A DNA stretch of 64,000 nt from NCBI RefSeq assembly GCF_009937765.1, contig NZ_CP047089.1:1858272-1922271 (forward strand), in the 5' to 3' direction. The position numbers were made by a program, and so were the translations under genes. This stretch comes from Bacillus pumilus (GTDB lineage Bacteria > Bacillota > Bacilli > Bacillales > Bacillaceae). Every line of letters begins with the position of its first letter. Positions within the stretch are counted from its first letter, which is position 1. Below, piece by piece: positions 36,548 through 44,389 of this stretch. A model generated the notes under the pieces. The model saw only the letters and a program-made list of their open reading frames with translations. It was not told the DNA's origin and ran no database searches.

Positions 36548-36904
36548 TTACGAAATTTCAATTCGTACGCCTTCTTTTATATCAGGAAACGTGTGCGGAG
36601 ATGCAAAGACAGCTCCCGGTAATACATCATCAAACGGCTCTTGGAAGTAGATCGAAATATGGCCGAGTTCTTTAAAATTGTCATTTGCTTTATTGCCGAG
36701 AGCTGTAATCGTGTACGTTTGATCGCCCACTTGAATGGTACCGCCCAATTTCAACGGCTCTTCTTCTAAGTGTTCGAACTCGTGAATGACGGACATATCT
36801 CTTAATTCCTGCGGCGCTGCGGGTCCAAATAAAACAATCAGCTTATCTTCTTTAAATTGCGGGACTAATATCCCGATTTCTTTTACGACAGATTGTGTAA
36901 CCAT
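36548..36904 (-). CDS. srlB: PTS glucitol/sorbitol-type EIIA component
   Basis: IIA of the glucitol family accepts phosphate from HPr and passes it to the IIB domain. It has 118 residues and the family core of SrlB: SVIHEFEH then GDQTYTITALGNKANDNFKELGHISIYF (key GHISIYF). His41 in VIHEFEH aligns with the phosphorylated His of E. coli SrlB, with His45 as a second candidate. It is the last gene of the operon, after IIBC. The substrate need not be sorbitol. Confidence 0.9.
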   Translation of the reverse strand: MVTQSVVKEIGILVPQFKEDKLIVLFGPAAPQELRDMSVIHEFEHLEEEPLKLGGTIQVGDQTYTITALGNKANDNFKELGHISIYFQEPFDDVLPGAVFASPHTFPDIKEGVRIEIS

Positions 36905-36930
36905 GTATCTCGATTCCTCCTTTAATACGT

Positions 36931-37941
36931 TTAATACATACCGAAGCTGGCAGCGTATGCGATCACAACAGATAGAACCCCTGTAATGAGACGGCTATAC
37001 AAAACAGCTGGTACTCCATATTGTACCGTTTCCGGCTTCGCTTCACCAAGTGATAGCCCAACTGGAATGAAATCACACCCTACTTGACCGTTGATGGCAA
37101 ATAGTGCAGGAAGTGCAAATTGAGGCGGAATATTCCCTAGTGCAATTTGACTACCAATGAGAACACCGATGACTTGTGCAATGACTGCACCAGGTCCTAA
37201 GACAGGTGATAGGAATGGCAATGTACAGACCACAACGAGTAGTAAGAGTCCCCATATAGATCCTGCCAGTGGTGATAGAAAATGGGCAATCAAGTCACCA
37301 ATTTTTGTATAATTGATAATTCCAATTAACATACTGACAAATGCCATGAATGGAATAATGTTTTTCAAAAGCATATCAACGGAATCACGACCAGCCTGAT
37401 AGAACGTACCGGTAACTTTGCCAATTCCTCTTGAGAACCTCATCAAGAAATTCCCTTTTTCCTGACGCTCGAGATTTTCTTCTTTCAGTTTTGAATAGGT
37501 TTCTTTGAAATTCTCTTTGTCAATCGGCTCACTGTTATCCTGACCTTCTACTTTTGCCTCACCACTTGATGCATCCGCAAAGGAAATATCTTTTTCTGTG
37601 ACGCCTGATACGAAGATATCCTCTGTAATATGTTTTGCAAGCGGTCCAGAAGGAGAGGATGCCAAAACGTCTACAGTTGGAATGCGCTTCATTGGATACA
37701 GTCCGATTCGCGCAGTTCCTCCGCAGTCAATGACAACACACATCATTTCATCTTCTGGTATCGAGTTTTTAAAGCCATCACATGCTTCTGTCCCTGTCAT
37801 TTCTGCAATTTTACGTGCAACTGGGTGAATGCCTCCCCCTGTAATGGAAACAACCTTTCTTCTTTTACCGGTTGGTTCAAGCTCCAAGCCTTGGCCCCAT
37901 CCGCCAGCACCTTTTGCTACAAATACTTTGTGGTTTGTCAT
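36931..37941 (-). CDS. srlE: PTS glucitol/sorbitol-type EIIBC component
   Basis: This protein phosphorylates the sugar alcohol during uptake. It has 336 residues. The N-terminal IIB domain (1-125) begins with [12 protein letters not shown] and carries the phospho-acceptor Cys73 in [15 protein letters not shown] charged linker (about 125-165) follows. The C-terminal membrane part (IIC half) has about four helices with [35 protein letters not shown] and [16 protein letters not shown], all strongly conserved with E. coli SrlE. It is split from IIC2 (next gene upstream), as is usual for this PTS family. Confidence 0.92.
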   Translation of the reverse strand: MTNHKVFVAKGAGGWGQGLELEPTGKRRKVVSITGGGIHPVARKIAEMTGTEACDGFKNSIPEDEMMCVVIDCGGTARIGLYPMKRIPTVDVLASSPSGPLAKHITEDIFVSGVTEKDISFADASSGEAKVEGQDNSEPIDKENFKETYSKLKEENLERQEKGNFLMRFSRGIGKVTGTFYQAGRDSVDMLLKNIIPFMAFVSMLIGIINYTKIGDLIAHFLSPLAGSIWGLLLLVVVCTLPFLSPVLGPGAVIAQVIGVLIGSQIALGNIPPQFALPALFAINGQVGCDFIPVGLSLGEAKPETVQYGVPAVLYSRLITGVLSVVIAYAASFGMY

Positions 37942-37954
37942 GTCTAACCCTCCC

Positions 37955-38485
37955 CTATTGTGAATTCGCTTTCATTTTTCCTGCTAAGTACTTTGTAATC
38001 CATTCAGTAATAATACCGCGAAGTAAAATGACGACGATCCCGACTAAGAAGTACCGAACAGCAAGCTCTGACATTGAGTACCCTGCTTCTTTAATCCCGT
38101 TCGCAATCCCTAAGTAGACAAACAGTTCTCCTGCGTTGGCATATGGGAACAGTGATGTCACCGGATGAACAAATGAAACAGCTGAATCATAGAATGCTGG
38201 TTTTTGTTTTTCCGGTAAGAATCGGCCAAACGTATAAGCCATTGGGTTTGTCAAAATAAGTACGGATAAGATCGGCATTAACGTGTAGCGTAAAATGGTA
38301 TATTTCGCAGCAAACTGAATTGCTCTATTCACTCGCTCTTCTCCAATAAACTTCATGACAGCATAAGTGAAAGTAAGTAACACAACAAGCGTTGGAACGA
38401 TACCTGTAACAAGACCCATGAATTGCTTTCCGCCGGCTTCAAACATTCCGATAAAGTGCTCTCCAAACCATTGAATCCATTCCAT
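37955..38485 (-). CDS. srlA: PTS glucitol/sorbitol-type EIIC component
   Basis: This 176-residue membrane subunit forms part of the translocation channel with the IIBC protein. It shows [38 protein letters not shown] and [15 protein letters not shown], which match the SrlA/GutA family. Three to four hydrophobic helices are visible. The order srlA-srlE-srlB is the same as in the E. coli srl operon. It lies after gutM, in contrast to E. coli, where gutM follows the dehydrogenase. Confidence 0.92.
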   Translation of the reverse strand: MEWIQWFGEHFIGMFEAGGKQFMGLVTGIVPTLVVLLTFTYAVMKFIGEERVNRAIQFAAKYTILRYTLMPILSVLILTNPMAYTFGRFLPEKQKPAFYDSAVSFVHPVTSLFPYANAGELFVYLGIANGIKEAGYSMSELAVRYFLVGIVVILLRGIITEWITKYLAGKMKANSQ

Positions 38486-38503
38486 GTTTCATCTCCCCTT
38501 TCT

Positions 38504-38935
38504 TTAGTTCACATTTGTTATATTTTTTTTCGAAATCGAGACAAGTGCCTGTTCAGCTGCCATGGAAAGTGCGTGCATGACAGCTGGCCCCTTTTTGCGT
38601 TTTTTCAACGTCTGCTTCATCATATGGTGCTCGTCTAACACAGCCCCTACATGCTTTCCTTCATATGAAGGGACTTCTTTAAACTTAGATAAGATCGACA
38701 CACCGCCAAGCACATGGCATTTTTGAATGATATACGATTCATCCACAATGATGAGCGCAATGGCACCAGGGCCAACTTTGCGCCGCTCCATTCCTGAAAA
38801 TAAGTGGTAACCTTGCTTCCCTCTGTAATCATCAATAAGTGAATCCATGCTCTTGCGGTAGTACTTGATTTGAATAAAAGATAACCCGTACTGCACAATG
38901 AGAATGATACAAAGTACGATCGCTAATTTTTCCAC
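38504..38935 (-). CDS. gutM: GutM family glucitol operon activator-like protein
   Basis: GutM activates the glucitol operon in E. coli, although the mechanism is not clear. The 143-residue protein has an N-terminal hydrophobic helix (about 5-22), then the GutM pattern YYRKSMDSLI, GRRKVGPGAIALIIVDE-like sequence, and QKCHVLGGVSILSKF. A basic patch TLKKRKKGPAV and a C-terminal tail make it longer than E. coli GutM (119 residues, from memory). It sits first among the PTS genes, after the oxidoreductase, and may be a membrane-tethered modulator. Confidence 0.82.
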   Translation of the reverse strand: MEKLAIVLCIILIVQYGLSFIQIKYYRKSMDSLIDDYRGKQGYHLFSGMERRKVGPGAIALIIVDESYIIQKCHVLGGVSILSKFKEVPSYEGKHVGAVLDEHHMMKQTLKKRKKGPAVMHALSMAAEQALVSISKKNITNVN

Positions 38936-38947
38936 AGCTTCACGCCC

Positions 38948-40192
38948 TTATGATTGAAATAAGTGATCTTGTAATGAACGCAGCTTCCAGACCGTTGTGT
39001 TTGAATCAAGCTCTACATCATCGTGAGTGAGGAATTGTCCTAATTTGATGTCTTTTTTCGCTACGACTTTTCCGCTAATTAAGCCAATTGGAATGTGGCC
39101 GTTCGTTTTCATGTCTTGATGTGTTTCAAGAACACCTCTTACGGAGTATCCGCCAATTCCGTCAAGTGATTCTCCAGCTTTGATATCTCTTTTCGCCACA
39201 GCGACTGTTTCTGATACTGGTACACCAATTGGGTGAATAGATGAATCATGTTGTAAGACCGCTTTTGCGATGGTAACAGGTGTTTCAAGACTCGCTAAGT
39301 GGAAAGGACGGTAAAGTGTGTAGTGTGGGCCTTTTCCAACTTTTAAGTAACGCAGCTCTTCATCTACTGGCTCAAGATCACTCTTCACGATGACAAATAC
39401 ACCTGGTGCAAGTCCATTGACATATTCAACGACTCCGAAGTTATCGAGCACGCCGCCTTGCTGTTTTTGATTCAATTTATCTGCAACATTTTCTAAATTC
39501 GCTTCGACTCCATGCATACCGACTTTATCTGGTAGAAGCCCTGTTGCGTTACTTAATAAGTTCATTTCCGCCATTGTTTTTGTTCCGTCTTGGAATGCAG
39601 CTAGCATATGTGCACTCATATGTTTACTATCTGCTTCTGCTTTACACGTATCTGGATTTGCTTCTGGGAAGAATGGGTTGTTCTTTCCTTTACCAGCAAC
39701 GAGTACCTCAAGCCCCATTGTTTTCGCAAATTCATATAATTCTAGTGTTGCTGCTGGTTCGTCTCCAGCTGATCCTGAGTAAACAAGTCCTGCATTTGTG
39801 AACAACTTATGCATAACCAAGCCGATGGTAATATCAACTTCTACATTTAAAAGAACGAGATGTTTTTTTGAATTAAGCGCTTCCAAAGAAATGTTTGCTC
39901 CGACCTCTGGGACACCTGTTGCGTCTACGACAACTTCCACGGAATCTGATTGAATCACTTCTCTGTAATCATTTGTGACAACCATTTGATGCGGTTTTGC
40001 ATGCTGCTTGTAAAAATTCGCTGCCTTCTCTGCTGCACTAAGGTGGATATCACAAACACCAGCAACAATCATGCCTGGAATTTTAGAAATTTGTGAAATG
40101 AGTCCAAAGCCCATTTGGCCTGCACCAATAATCCCTACTTTGATTGGATCTCCACTACGTTCTCGAGCTAACAATTGTTGATAGATTGACAT
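38948..40192 (-). CDS. SAF-domain NAD(P)-dependent oxidoreductase, DXR-like (DRL) / homoserine dehydrogenase-like
   Basis: A 414-residue oxidoreductase. The N-terminus has a Rossmann NAD(P)-binding motif VGIIGAGQMGFGL (about 19-31), then VVVDATGVPEVGA and VLLNVEVDITIG, as in homoserine dehydrogenase-like proteins. The centre has SAGDEPAATLELYEF and VAGKGKNNPFF; the C-terminal part (about 335-405) is a SAF domain, with VAVAKRDIKAGE and GKVVAKKDIKLGQ. This architecture matches the DXR-like (DRL) family of Brucella, which makes 2-C-methyl-D-erythritol 4-phosphate from DXP. It is first in the operon with a polyol PTS and no other enzyme, so it likely oxidises the imported phosphorylated polyol. 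The substrate is not determined by the sequence. Confidence 0.8.
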   Translation of the reverse strand: MSIYQQLLARERSGDPIKVGIIGAGQMGFGLISQISKIPGMIVAGVCDIHLSAAEKAANFYKQHAKPHQMVVTNDYREVIQSDSVEVVVDATGVPEVGANISLEALNSKKHLVLLNVEVDITIGLVMHKLFTNAGLVYSGSAGDEPAATLELYEFAKTMGLEVLVAGKGKNNPFFPEANPDTCKAEADSKHMSAHMLAAFQDGTKTMAEMNLLSNATGLLPDKVGMHGVEANLENVADKLNQKQQGGVLDNFGVVEYVNGLAPGVFVIVKSDLEPVDEELRYLKVGKGPHYTLYRPFHLASLETPVTIAKAVLQHDSSIHPIGVPVSETVAVAKRDIKAGESLDGIGGYSVRGVLETHQDMKTNGHIPIGLISGKVVAKKDIKLGQFLTHDDVELDSNTTVWKLRSLQDHLFQS

Positions 40193-40239
40193 CTAAATCA
40201 TCCTTTCAGGTTTTCTTGCTTCTCGGGTAGATTGCTAGA

Positions 40240-40327
40240 AATATAATCTGAAACTTTTAACAAATGTTATAAAAATTAACAAAAATCTGTTTCTTGTAAC
40301 ATTTGTTATTTTATTTATCATTTGTTA
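40240..40327 (-). promoter_or_regulatory. Promoter/operator region of the polyol PTS operon
   Basis: Three copies of a 12-bp palindrome occur: TAACAAATGTTA at 40258-40269, TAACATTTGTTA at 40297-40308, and TATCATTTGTTA at 40316-40327 (one mismatch). The two distal copies are 19 bases apart, centre to centre; the proximal one is 39 from the middle one. A possible -10 (TATATT on the minus strand, 40245-40240) has no convincing -35, which fits an activator-dependent promoter. The same palindromes recur upstream of the SorC-type regulator. Confidence 0.75.
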
Positions 40328-40390
40328 TGAACTTAGTTTATATGATGTGTCAACTTTGTGTCAAGCTAAAATCGATAAAATTTTCAATCT

Positions 40391-40438
40391 TTTTGAGTCT
40401 AAAGACTCAAAAAAACTACCTAATGATATTAGGTAGTT
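40391..40438 (-). terminator. Terminator of the SorC-type regulator gene with adjoining second hairpin
   Basis: The perfect 11-bp stem AACTACCTAAT / ATTAGGTAGTT (40438-40414) starts at the regulator stop codon and is followed on the minus strand by seven T. A second palindrome, TTTTGAGTC / GACTCAAAA (40391-40412), follows directly. The pair would stop regulator transcripts before the PTS promoter. Confidence 0.88.
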
Positions 40439-41375
40439 ACTTTAATAAGGCATCTCCAGTTCGTTCATCGGTAATTAATACATGAATTAATCCACCTGCT
40501 AATGCCGCCCGAATGGCTTCAATTTTCTCTTCACCACCTGCAACACCTATGACAAGCGGAATTTCTTTTAGCTTTTGCGGGCTTATGCCCATCACCCGGT
40601 CGTTCCATGGGTGGGGATATACTTCCCCTTGATGGTCAATAAAGTTATAGCAAATGTCACCTGCTACATCTTTCGCTTGAAGGATGTCTTCTTCGCCGCT
40701 TGTCATATAAGATTTCACCATCGTTGAATGCTGCGGGACACCACCAATTCCGACAACTGCGATATTTGATGATTCTCCTAGTTCAATGACTTTTTTGATC
40801 GACGGCTGCCGGATCAGGACATCTTTCGCTTCTTTCGTATCAAGCATGACGGGTACATGTAAAAATTCACATTTAGATTTGAGTGCCTCTGTGCATCTCG
40901 CAATAATATAGTTGGCGTGGATATCTACGTCTTCATTTCCCACACCTCCGACAAGCGGAACAAATGTCACGGATGGATAATGCTGAACAGACGTAAGCGC
41001 TTTCGCCATTTCATGCAGCGTGGTCCCTGAGGAAAACCCAATGACTTGTCCATCTTTCATCACTTTTAATAAAAAATTTGCCGCCGCGGCTCCGATTCGG
41101 CTTTTGGTTGTGTCTTTGCTGAGTGTTTCCACACAGACAACTTCTCTCAGTCCATATTTGCGTTCTATTTTTCTTTCTAACGACCCATACTGTTGGTTGA
41201 CTTCATCATGAATAATGATTTCCACGATTCCTGCTTCACGTGCTTTTGCCAAATATTTCGATATGAGCGAACGACTAACCCCAACCGCTTCTGCGATGTT
41301 AGATTGAGTGGCGCCTTCTTCATAATACATATGCGCAACCTTAATGAGCAGCCTTCTTTCATCATGGAATGTCAT
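40437..41375 (-). CDS. SorC/DeoR-type sugar-binding transcriptional regulator
   Basis: A 312-residue regulator of the SorC family. The N-terminal helix-turn-helix (about 18-45) is in EEGATQSNIAEAVGVSR and SLISKYLAKAREAG. The larger C-terminal sugar-phosphate-binding domain has VIGFSSGTTLHEMAKAL, TFVPLVGGVGN, NIAVVGIGGVPQHSTM and VAGGEEKIEAIRAALAGG, resembling the DeoR/CggR effector fold. It is a separate transcription unit upstream of the PTS operon, and 12-bp palindromes lie in both promoters, so it probably controls itself and the operon, with a phosphorylated polyol as effector. The family includes both activators and repressors. Confidence 0.9.
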   Translation of the reverse strand: MTFHDERRLLIKVAHMYYEEGATQSNIAEAVGVSRSLISKYLAKAREAGIVEIIIHDEVNQQYGSLERKIERKYGLREVVCVETLSKDTTKSRIGAAAANFLLKVMKDGQVIGFSSGTTLHEMAKALTSVQHYPSVTFVPLVGGVGNEDVDIHANYIIARCTEALKSKCEFLHVPVMLDTKEAKDVLIRQPSIKKVIELGESSNIAVVGIGGVPQHSTMVKSYMTSGEEDILQAKDVAGDICYNFIDHQGEVYPHPWNDRVMGISPQKLKEIPLVIGVAGGEEKIEAIRAALAGGLIHVLITDERTGDALLK

Positions 41376-41405
41376 AATAACCCTTCTTTCCGCTTAAGTG
41401 TTCCC

Positions 41406-41436
41406 TAACAAATGCTATCTAAAATAACATTTGTTA
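41406..41436 (-). promoter_or_regulatory. Paired operators upstream of the SorC-type regulator
   Basis: TAACATTTGTTA (41425-41436) and TAACAAATGCTA (41406-41417) are 19 bases apart, centre to centre, the same spacing as in the PTS promoter. They lie at and just downstream of the expected transcription start, a position suited to autorepression. Confidence 0.72.
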
Positions 41437-41441
41437 AAAAC

Positions 41442-41470
41442 AGATTAAATGAAAAAAATAACAGAGTCAA
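41442..41470 (-). promoter_or_regulatory. Putative sigma-A promoter of the SorC-type regulator
   Basis: TTGACT (41470-41465) and TAATCT (41447-41442) with a 17-base spacer. The -10 match is moderate. The start point would fall at the operator 41425-41436. Confidence 0.55.
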
Positions 41471-41499
41471 TACTAGAGGCGTGTTCTCTCATAAGAATG

Positions 41500-41530
41500 A
41501 AAAAAGCCGCACATGAAGCGGCGGCTTTAA
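41500..41530 (-). terminator. Terminator of sigG
   Basis: The stem AAAGCCGC / GCGGCTTT with a 10-base loop overlaps the sigG stop codon and is followed by TTTTTT on the minus strand. Confidence 0.88.
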
Positions 41531-42306
41531 AAGATGTTTTTATTCATTTGTTTAATGGCTGCTTTTTCAAGCCTCGAGACTTGTGCTTGAGAAATTCCGA
41601 TTTCCTCAGCGACTTCCATTTGCGTTTTGCCTTGGAAGAAGCGTTTGCGAAGAATCATTTTTTCCCTGTCGTTCAATCTGCGCATGCCCTCTTTTAAGGC
41701 CAATTCTTCCACCCATTGTGTATCTTTGTTCCGTTCATCACTAATTTGATCCATCACATAAATCGGATCTCCTCCGTCATTATAGATCGGTTCAAACAAA
41801 GAGACAGGATCTTGAATCGCATCTAAGGCAAAGACAATTTCCTCATGAGGCACTTCCAGCACTTTGGCAATGTCTTCTGCAGTTGGCTCCTTGCTTGTCT
41901 CACTAATCAGCCTCTCACGGACCTGAAGTGCCTTATAGGCAATATCTCTTAGTGAGCGAGACACCCGAATCGGGTTGTTATCACGCAAGTATCGACGGAT
42001 TTCTCCTATGATCATAGGAACCGCATAAGTTGAAAATCTGACATTGTGGCTTAAATCAAAATTATCAATTGATTTCATTAATCCGATACAGCCTACTTGA
42101 AAGAGATCATCGACATACTCGCCTCTGTTGTTGAAACGCTGAATCACACTTAAAACCAACCGTAAATTGCCATTGACTAGCTTTTCTCTTGCTGTATCGT
42201 CACCCTCATCTTGCAGCTGTCTGAACAATTTTCTCATCTCGTCATTTTTCAGAACAGGCAGCTTGGAGGTGTCGACTCCGCAGATTTCCACTTTATTTCT
42301 GGACAC
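41527..42306 (-). CDS. sigG: Sporulation sigma factor SigG (late forespore)
   Basis: Sigma-G directs late forespore transcription after engulfment. The 259 residues start at a GTG (42306) with GGGAGGG upstream: MSRNKVEICGVDT. Region 2 is DLFQVGCIGLMKSIDNFD and FSTYAVPMIIGEIRRYLRD; region 4 is GKTQMEVAEEIGISQAQVSRLEKAA (key EEIGISQAQVSRLE). A sigma-F-type promoter lies 30-60 bases upstream, and sigE is immediately before it. Confidence 0.96.
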   Translation of the reverse strand: MSRNKVEICGVDTSKLPVLKNDEMRKLFRQLQDEGDDTAREKLVNGNLRLVLSVIQRFNNRGEYVDDLFQVGCIGLMKSIDNFDLSHNVRFSTYAVPMIIGEIRRYLRDNNPIRVSRSLRDIAYKALQVRERLISETSKEPTAEDIAKVLEVPHEEIVFALDAIQDPVSLFEPIYNDGGDPIYVMDQISDERNKDTQWVEELALKEGMRRLNDREKMILRKRFFQGKTQMEVAEEIGISQAQVSRLEKAAIKQMNKNIF

Positions 42307-42342
42307 TTTTTTCCCTCCCTACAGGAGCTGTTGTACAAAGTT

Positions 42343-42371
42343 CAGTATCTCCTTGGGATGGAAAAATATGC
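42343..42371 (-). promoter_or_regulatory. Sigma-F/G-type promoter of sigG
   Basis: Minus strand GCATA (42371-42367), 14 bases, then GGAGATACTG (42352-42343), a full match to the sigma-F -10 pattern GGnnAnAMTR. The predicted start is about 30 bases before the GTG of sigG. This fits the known sigma-F dependence and sigma-G autoregulation of the gene. Confidence 0.8.
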
Positions 42372-42448
42372 ACGAGCGATGACGAGAATCATGAGAAAAA
42401 AGGTTGTTTCCTTTGACAGTGCAGGGACAGAGCTTTCCAAAAAAATTT

Positions 42449-43168
42449 TTAGACCATTTTATTAAATTCTTTTTGTAATCGTTTAATGATTCTTTTTTCA
42501 AGCCTCGAAATATAAGACTGAGAAATCCCAAGCATGTCAGCAACATCTTTTTGGGTTTTTTCCTCACCGCCAACTAAGCCAAATCTAAGTTCCATGATCT
42601 GCTTTTCGCGGTCATTTAATTGCTCTAGCGCTTTTTTTAGCAATTTTTTATCTACATTTGCTTCAATATCGCGTGTGATAATATCATCATCTGTTCCAAG
42701 TACGTCTGATAAAAGCAGTTCATTTCCGTCCCAATCAATGTTGAGCGGCTCATCAAACGAAACTTCTGACCGGATTTTGTTATTTCGACGCAAGTACATC
42801 AAAATCTCATTTTCAATACATCTCGACGCATATGTTGCAAGTTTGATCTTTTTTTCTGGGTTAAATGTATTGACTGCTTTGATCAAACCAATGGTTCCGA
42901 TACTAATTAAGTCCTCAATATTAATACCCGTGTTCTCAAATTTTCTTGCGATGTAAACGACTAAACGTAAATTTCTTTCAATTAAAATCGCTCTTGCGGT
43001 TTGATCACCTTTTGGTAATTTGACAAGCAGCTCCTGCTCTTCATCCTTTGATAATGGAGGCGGGAGCGCTTCACTTCCACCAATATAATATATTTCATCA
43101 CTCTTTAGACCTAGCTTCATGAGGAGTTTATACCAGTAGTAAGTGAGTTTAAATTTTATTTTTTTCAT
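42449..43168 (-). CDS. sigE: Sporulation sigma factor pro-SigE (early mother cell)
   Basis: Sigma-E governs early mother-cell transcription and is made as an inactive precursor that SpoIIGA cleaves. I start at the ATG 43168 ([12 protein letters not shown]), with AAGGGAG upstream, giving 239 residues, the standard pro-SigE length. The first 27 or so residues are the basic, amphipathic pro-sequence, ending near [12 protein letters not shown]. Region 2 has [18 protein letters not shown] and [15 protein letters not shown]; region 4 has [18 protein letters not shown]. Confidence 0.96.
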   Translation of the reverse strand: MKKIKFKLTYYWYKLLMKLGLKSDEIYYIGGSEALPPPLSKDEEQELLVKLPKGDQTARAILIERNLRLVVYIARKFENTGINIEDLISIGTIGLIKAVNTFNPEKKIKLATYASRCIENEILMYLRRNNKIRSEVSFDEPLNIDWDGNELLLSDVLGTDDDIITRDIEANVDKKLLKKALEQLNDREKQIMELRFGLVGGEEKTQKDVADMLGISQSYISRLEKRIIKRLQKEFNKMV

Positions 43169-43226
43169 CTTCTTCTCCCTTCTAAATGTCAAGTTGACCT
43201 CGTAAGATAAAAGACATCACCAAAAA

Positions 43227-44156
43227 CTACGACACCCCCTGGATGATTTTCCCGTCTAACATATCTGGATGAATGATGGATTGAAATTCCTGATCTGCCG
43301 ATAAGCCGCTCAGACTCAACCCTACAAAACACTTAGCTGGCTGAATCATATGCGTCTTTGAATAAATGACAACTGTATCTGGTTTTAGGCATAGTAGAAA
43401 GCCGTGATCATGACCGACTGCTCGATATGGAACAAGTCTTAATCGATCAAGAAGAGGAAATTGATCATCGATCTTTTGCATGACTTCAACAGGATGAGAC
43501 TGTTTCATGAGGTCTATAAACGATTCTCCGCAAATGGCCGTTAGATGGTCGGCCTGGACGATCATAACCGGTGTTTTGGTCATAGGATCATACAGCTGGT
43601 TGCCAGAATCAACGAGTCCCTTTAAACGAATGGTCTCTCCGTGAATGTGTAGTTCCACAAGCACTTGTTCATCATATTGTCTTTTTTTCGTACCAACCTC
43701 TCCTAATCTTTTCTTTGAAAACAGCCAAATTGCAGGAAACCCAGTTAAAACAAAAAGCCAGCTAATTGGATCACCAAAGCCATCATTTTGTGAAATCAGC
43801 AGACCATTTTGAATCACTGTATTGGTTTGCAAAAATGAATGAACCCCGATCATGCCTCCTCCCATCAAAAATGTTACAAAGTAAAAAGCAAACAGATTTT
43901 GAAAAAAGGAACGAAATCTTTGAAAACCAAAGGTTGCAAGAACGATGAAGATAGAAAAAAGTAGTTTGCCTAAAGGGTGTGACACAACCATTGCAAATGG
44001 TGTAAAGAGCAAGAGAACAATGCTCGATCCAATGAGAGCTCCTAACATATATCGCCTTTTTTTTACTTGTCGTTTGAGAATAAATGCAGTGAGTAAGAGA
44101 AGCAATAGATCAAAACAAAAGTTTAACAGCCAAATCACATCTAAATAAATGACCAC
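43227..44156 (-). CDS. spoIIGA: Pro-SigE processing aspartic protease SpoIIGA
   Basis: SpoIIGA is a membrane protease in the mother cell, activated by the forespore signal SpoIIR, which cleaves pro-SigE. The 309 residues have five N-terminal membrane helices (about 1-150) and a C-terminal aspartic protease-like domain. The catalytic Asp183 is in GLVDSGNQLYDP. The start codon is GTG (44156), with AAGGAG 6 bases upstream. It forms the spoIIG operon with sigE, under the Spo0A-activated promoter upstream. Confidence 0.95.
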   Translation of the reverse strand: MVIYLDVIWLLNFCFDLLLLLLTAFILKRQVKKRRYMLGALIGSSIVLLLFTPFAMVVSHPLGKLLFSIFIVLATFGFQRFRSFFQNLFAFYFVTFLMGGGMIGVHSFLQTNTVIQNGLLISQNDGFGDPISWLFVLTGFPAIWLFSKKRLGEVGTKKRQYDEQVLVELHIHGETIRLKGLVDSGNQLYDPMTKTPVMIVQADHLTAICGESFIDLMKQSHPVEVMQKIDDQFPLLDRLRLVPYRAVGHDHGFLLCLKPDTVVIYSKTHMIQPAKCFVGLSLSGLSADQEFQSIIHPDMLDGKIIQGVS

Positions 44157-44215
44157 CTTCTGCTCCTTTCATCTGAAACAAAGAATCAAAAGCAGTACTT
44201 GCACTTGTTTGTACC

Positions 44216-44303
44216 AGTATAAAACAGTCATGAGATGGAAGTCTGTCAATTCTTGTTGGGGATGATAGAGAACTTTTGGTGGATTGTTATTGTTTTTGTC
44301 GAG
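44216..44303 (-). promoter_or_regulatory. spoIIG promoter with Spo0A boxes
   Basis: On the minus strand TTGACA (44249-44244) and TATACT (44221-44216) are separated by 22 bases. This unusual long spacing is a known feature of the B. subtilis spoIIG promoter, which sigma-A uses only with Spo0A~P. Spo0A-box-like sequences TGTCAAT (44244-44250, overlapping the -35) and TGTCGAG (44297-44303, about -90) are present. Confidence 0.85.
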
Positions 44304-44349
44304 GATTGAGAGAGATTTTTCTGGACGAGCCTTCAAACCTTTTTGAAAG

Positions 44350-44382
44350 AAAAAAGACACGCTCCTAGAAGTCGTGTCTTTT
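44350..44382 (-). terminator. Terminator of bpr
   Basis: The stem AAAGACACG / CGTGTCTTTT with an 11-base loop is followed on the minus strand by TTTTTTC, just after the bpr stop. Confidence 0.88.
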
Positions 44383-44389
44383 GTTTAAA

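Noticed and set aside
40193-40340. Search for a CcpA cre site at the PTS promoter
   Set aside because: No sequence close to the TGWNANCGNTNWCA pattern was found by eye, so carbon catabolite control at this promoter is not claimed.
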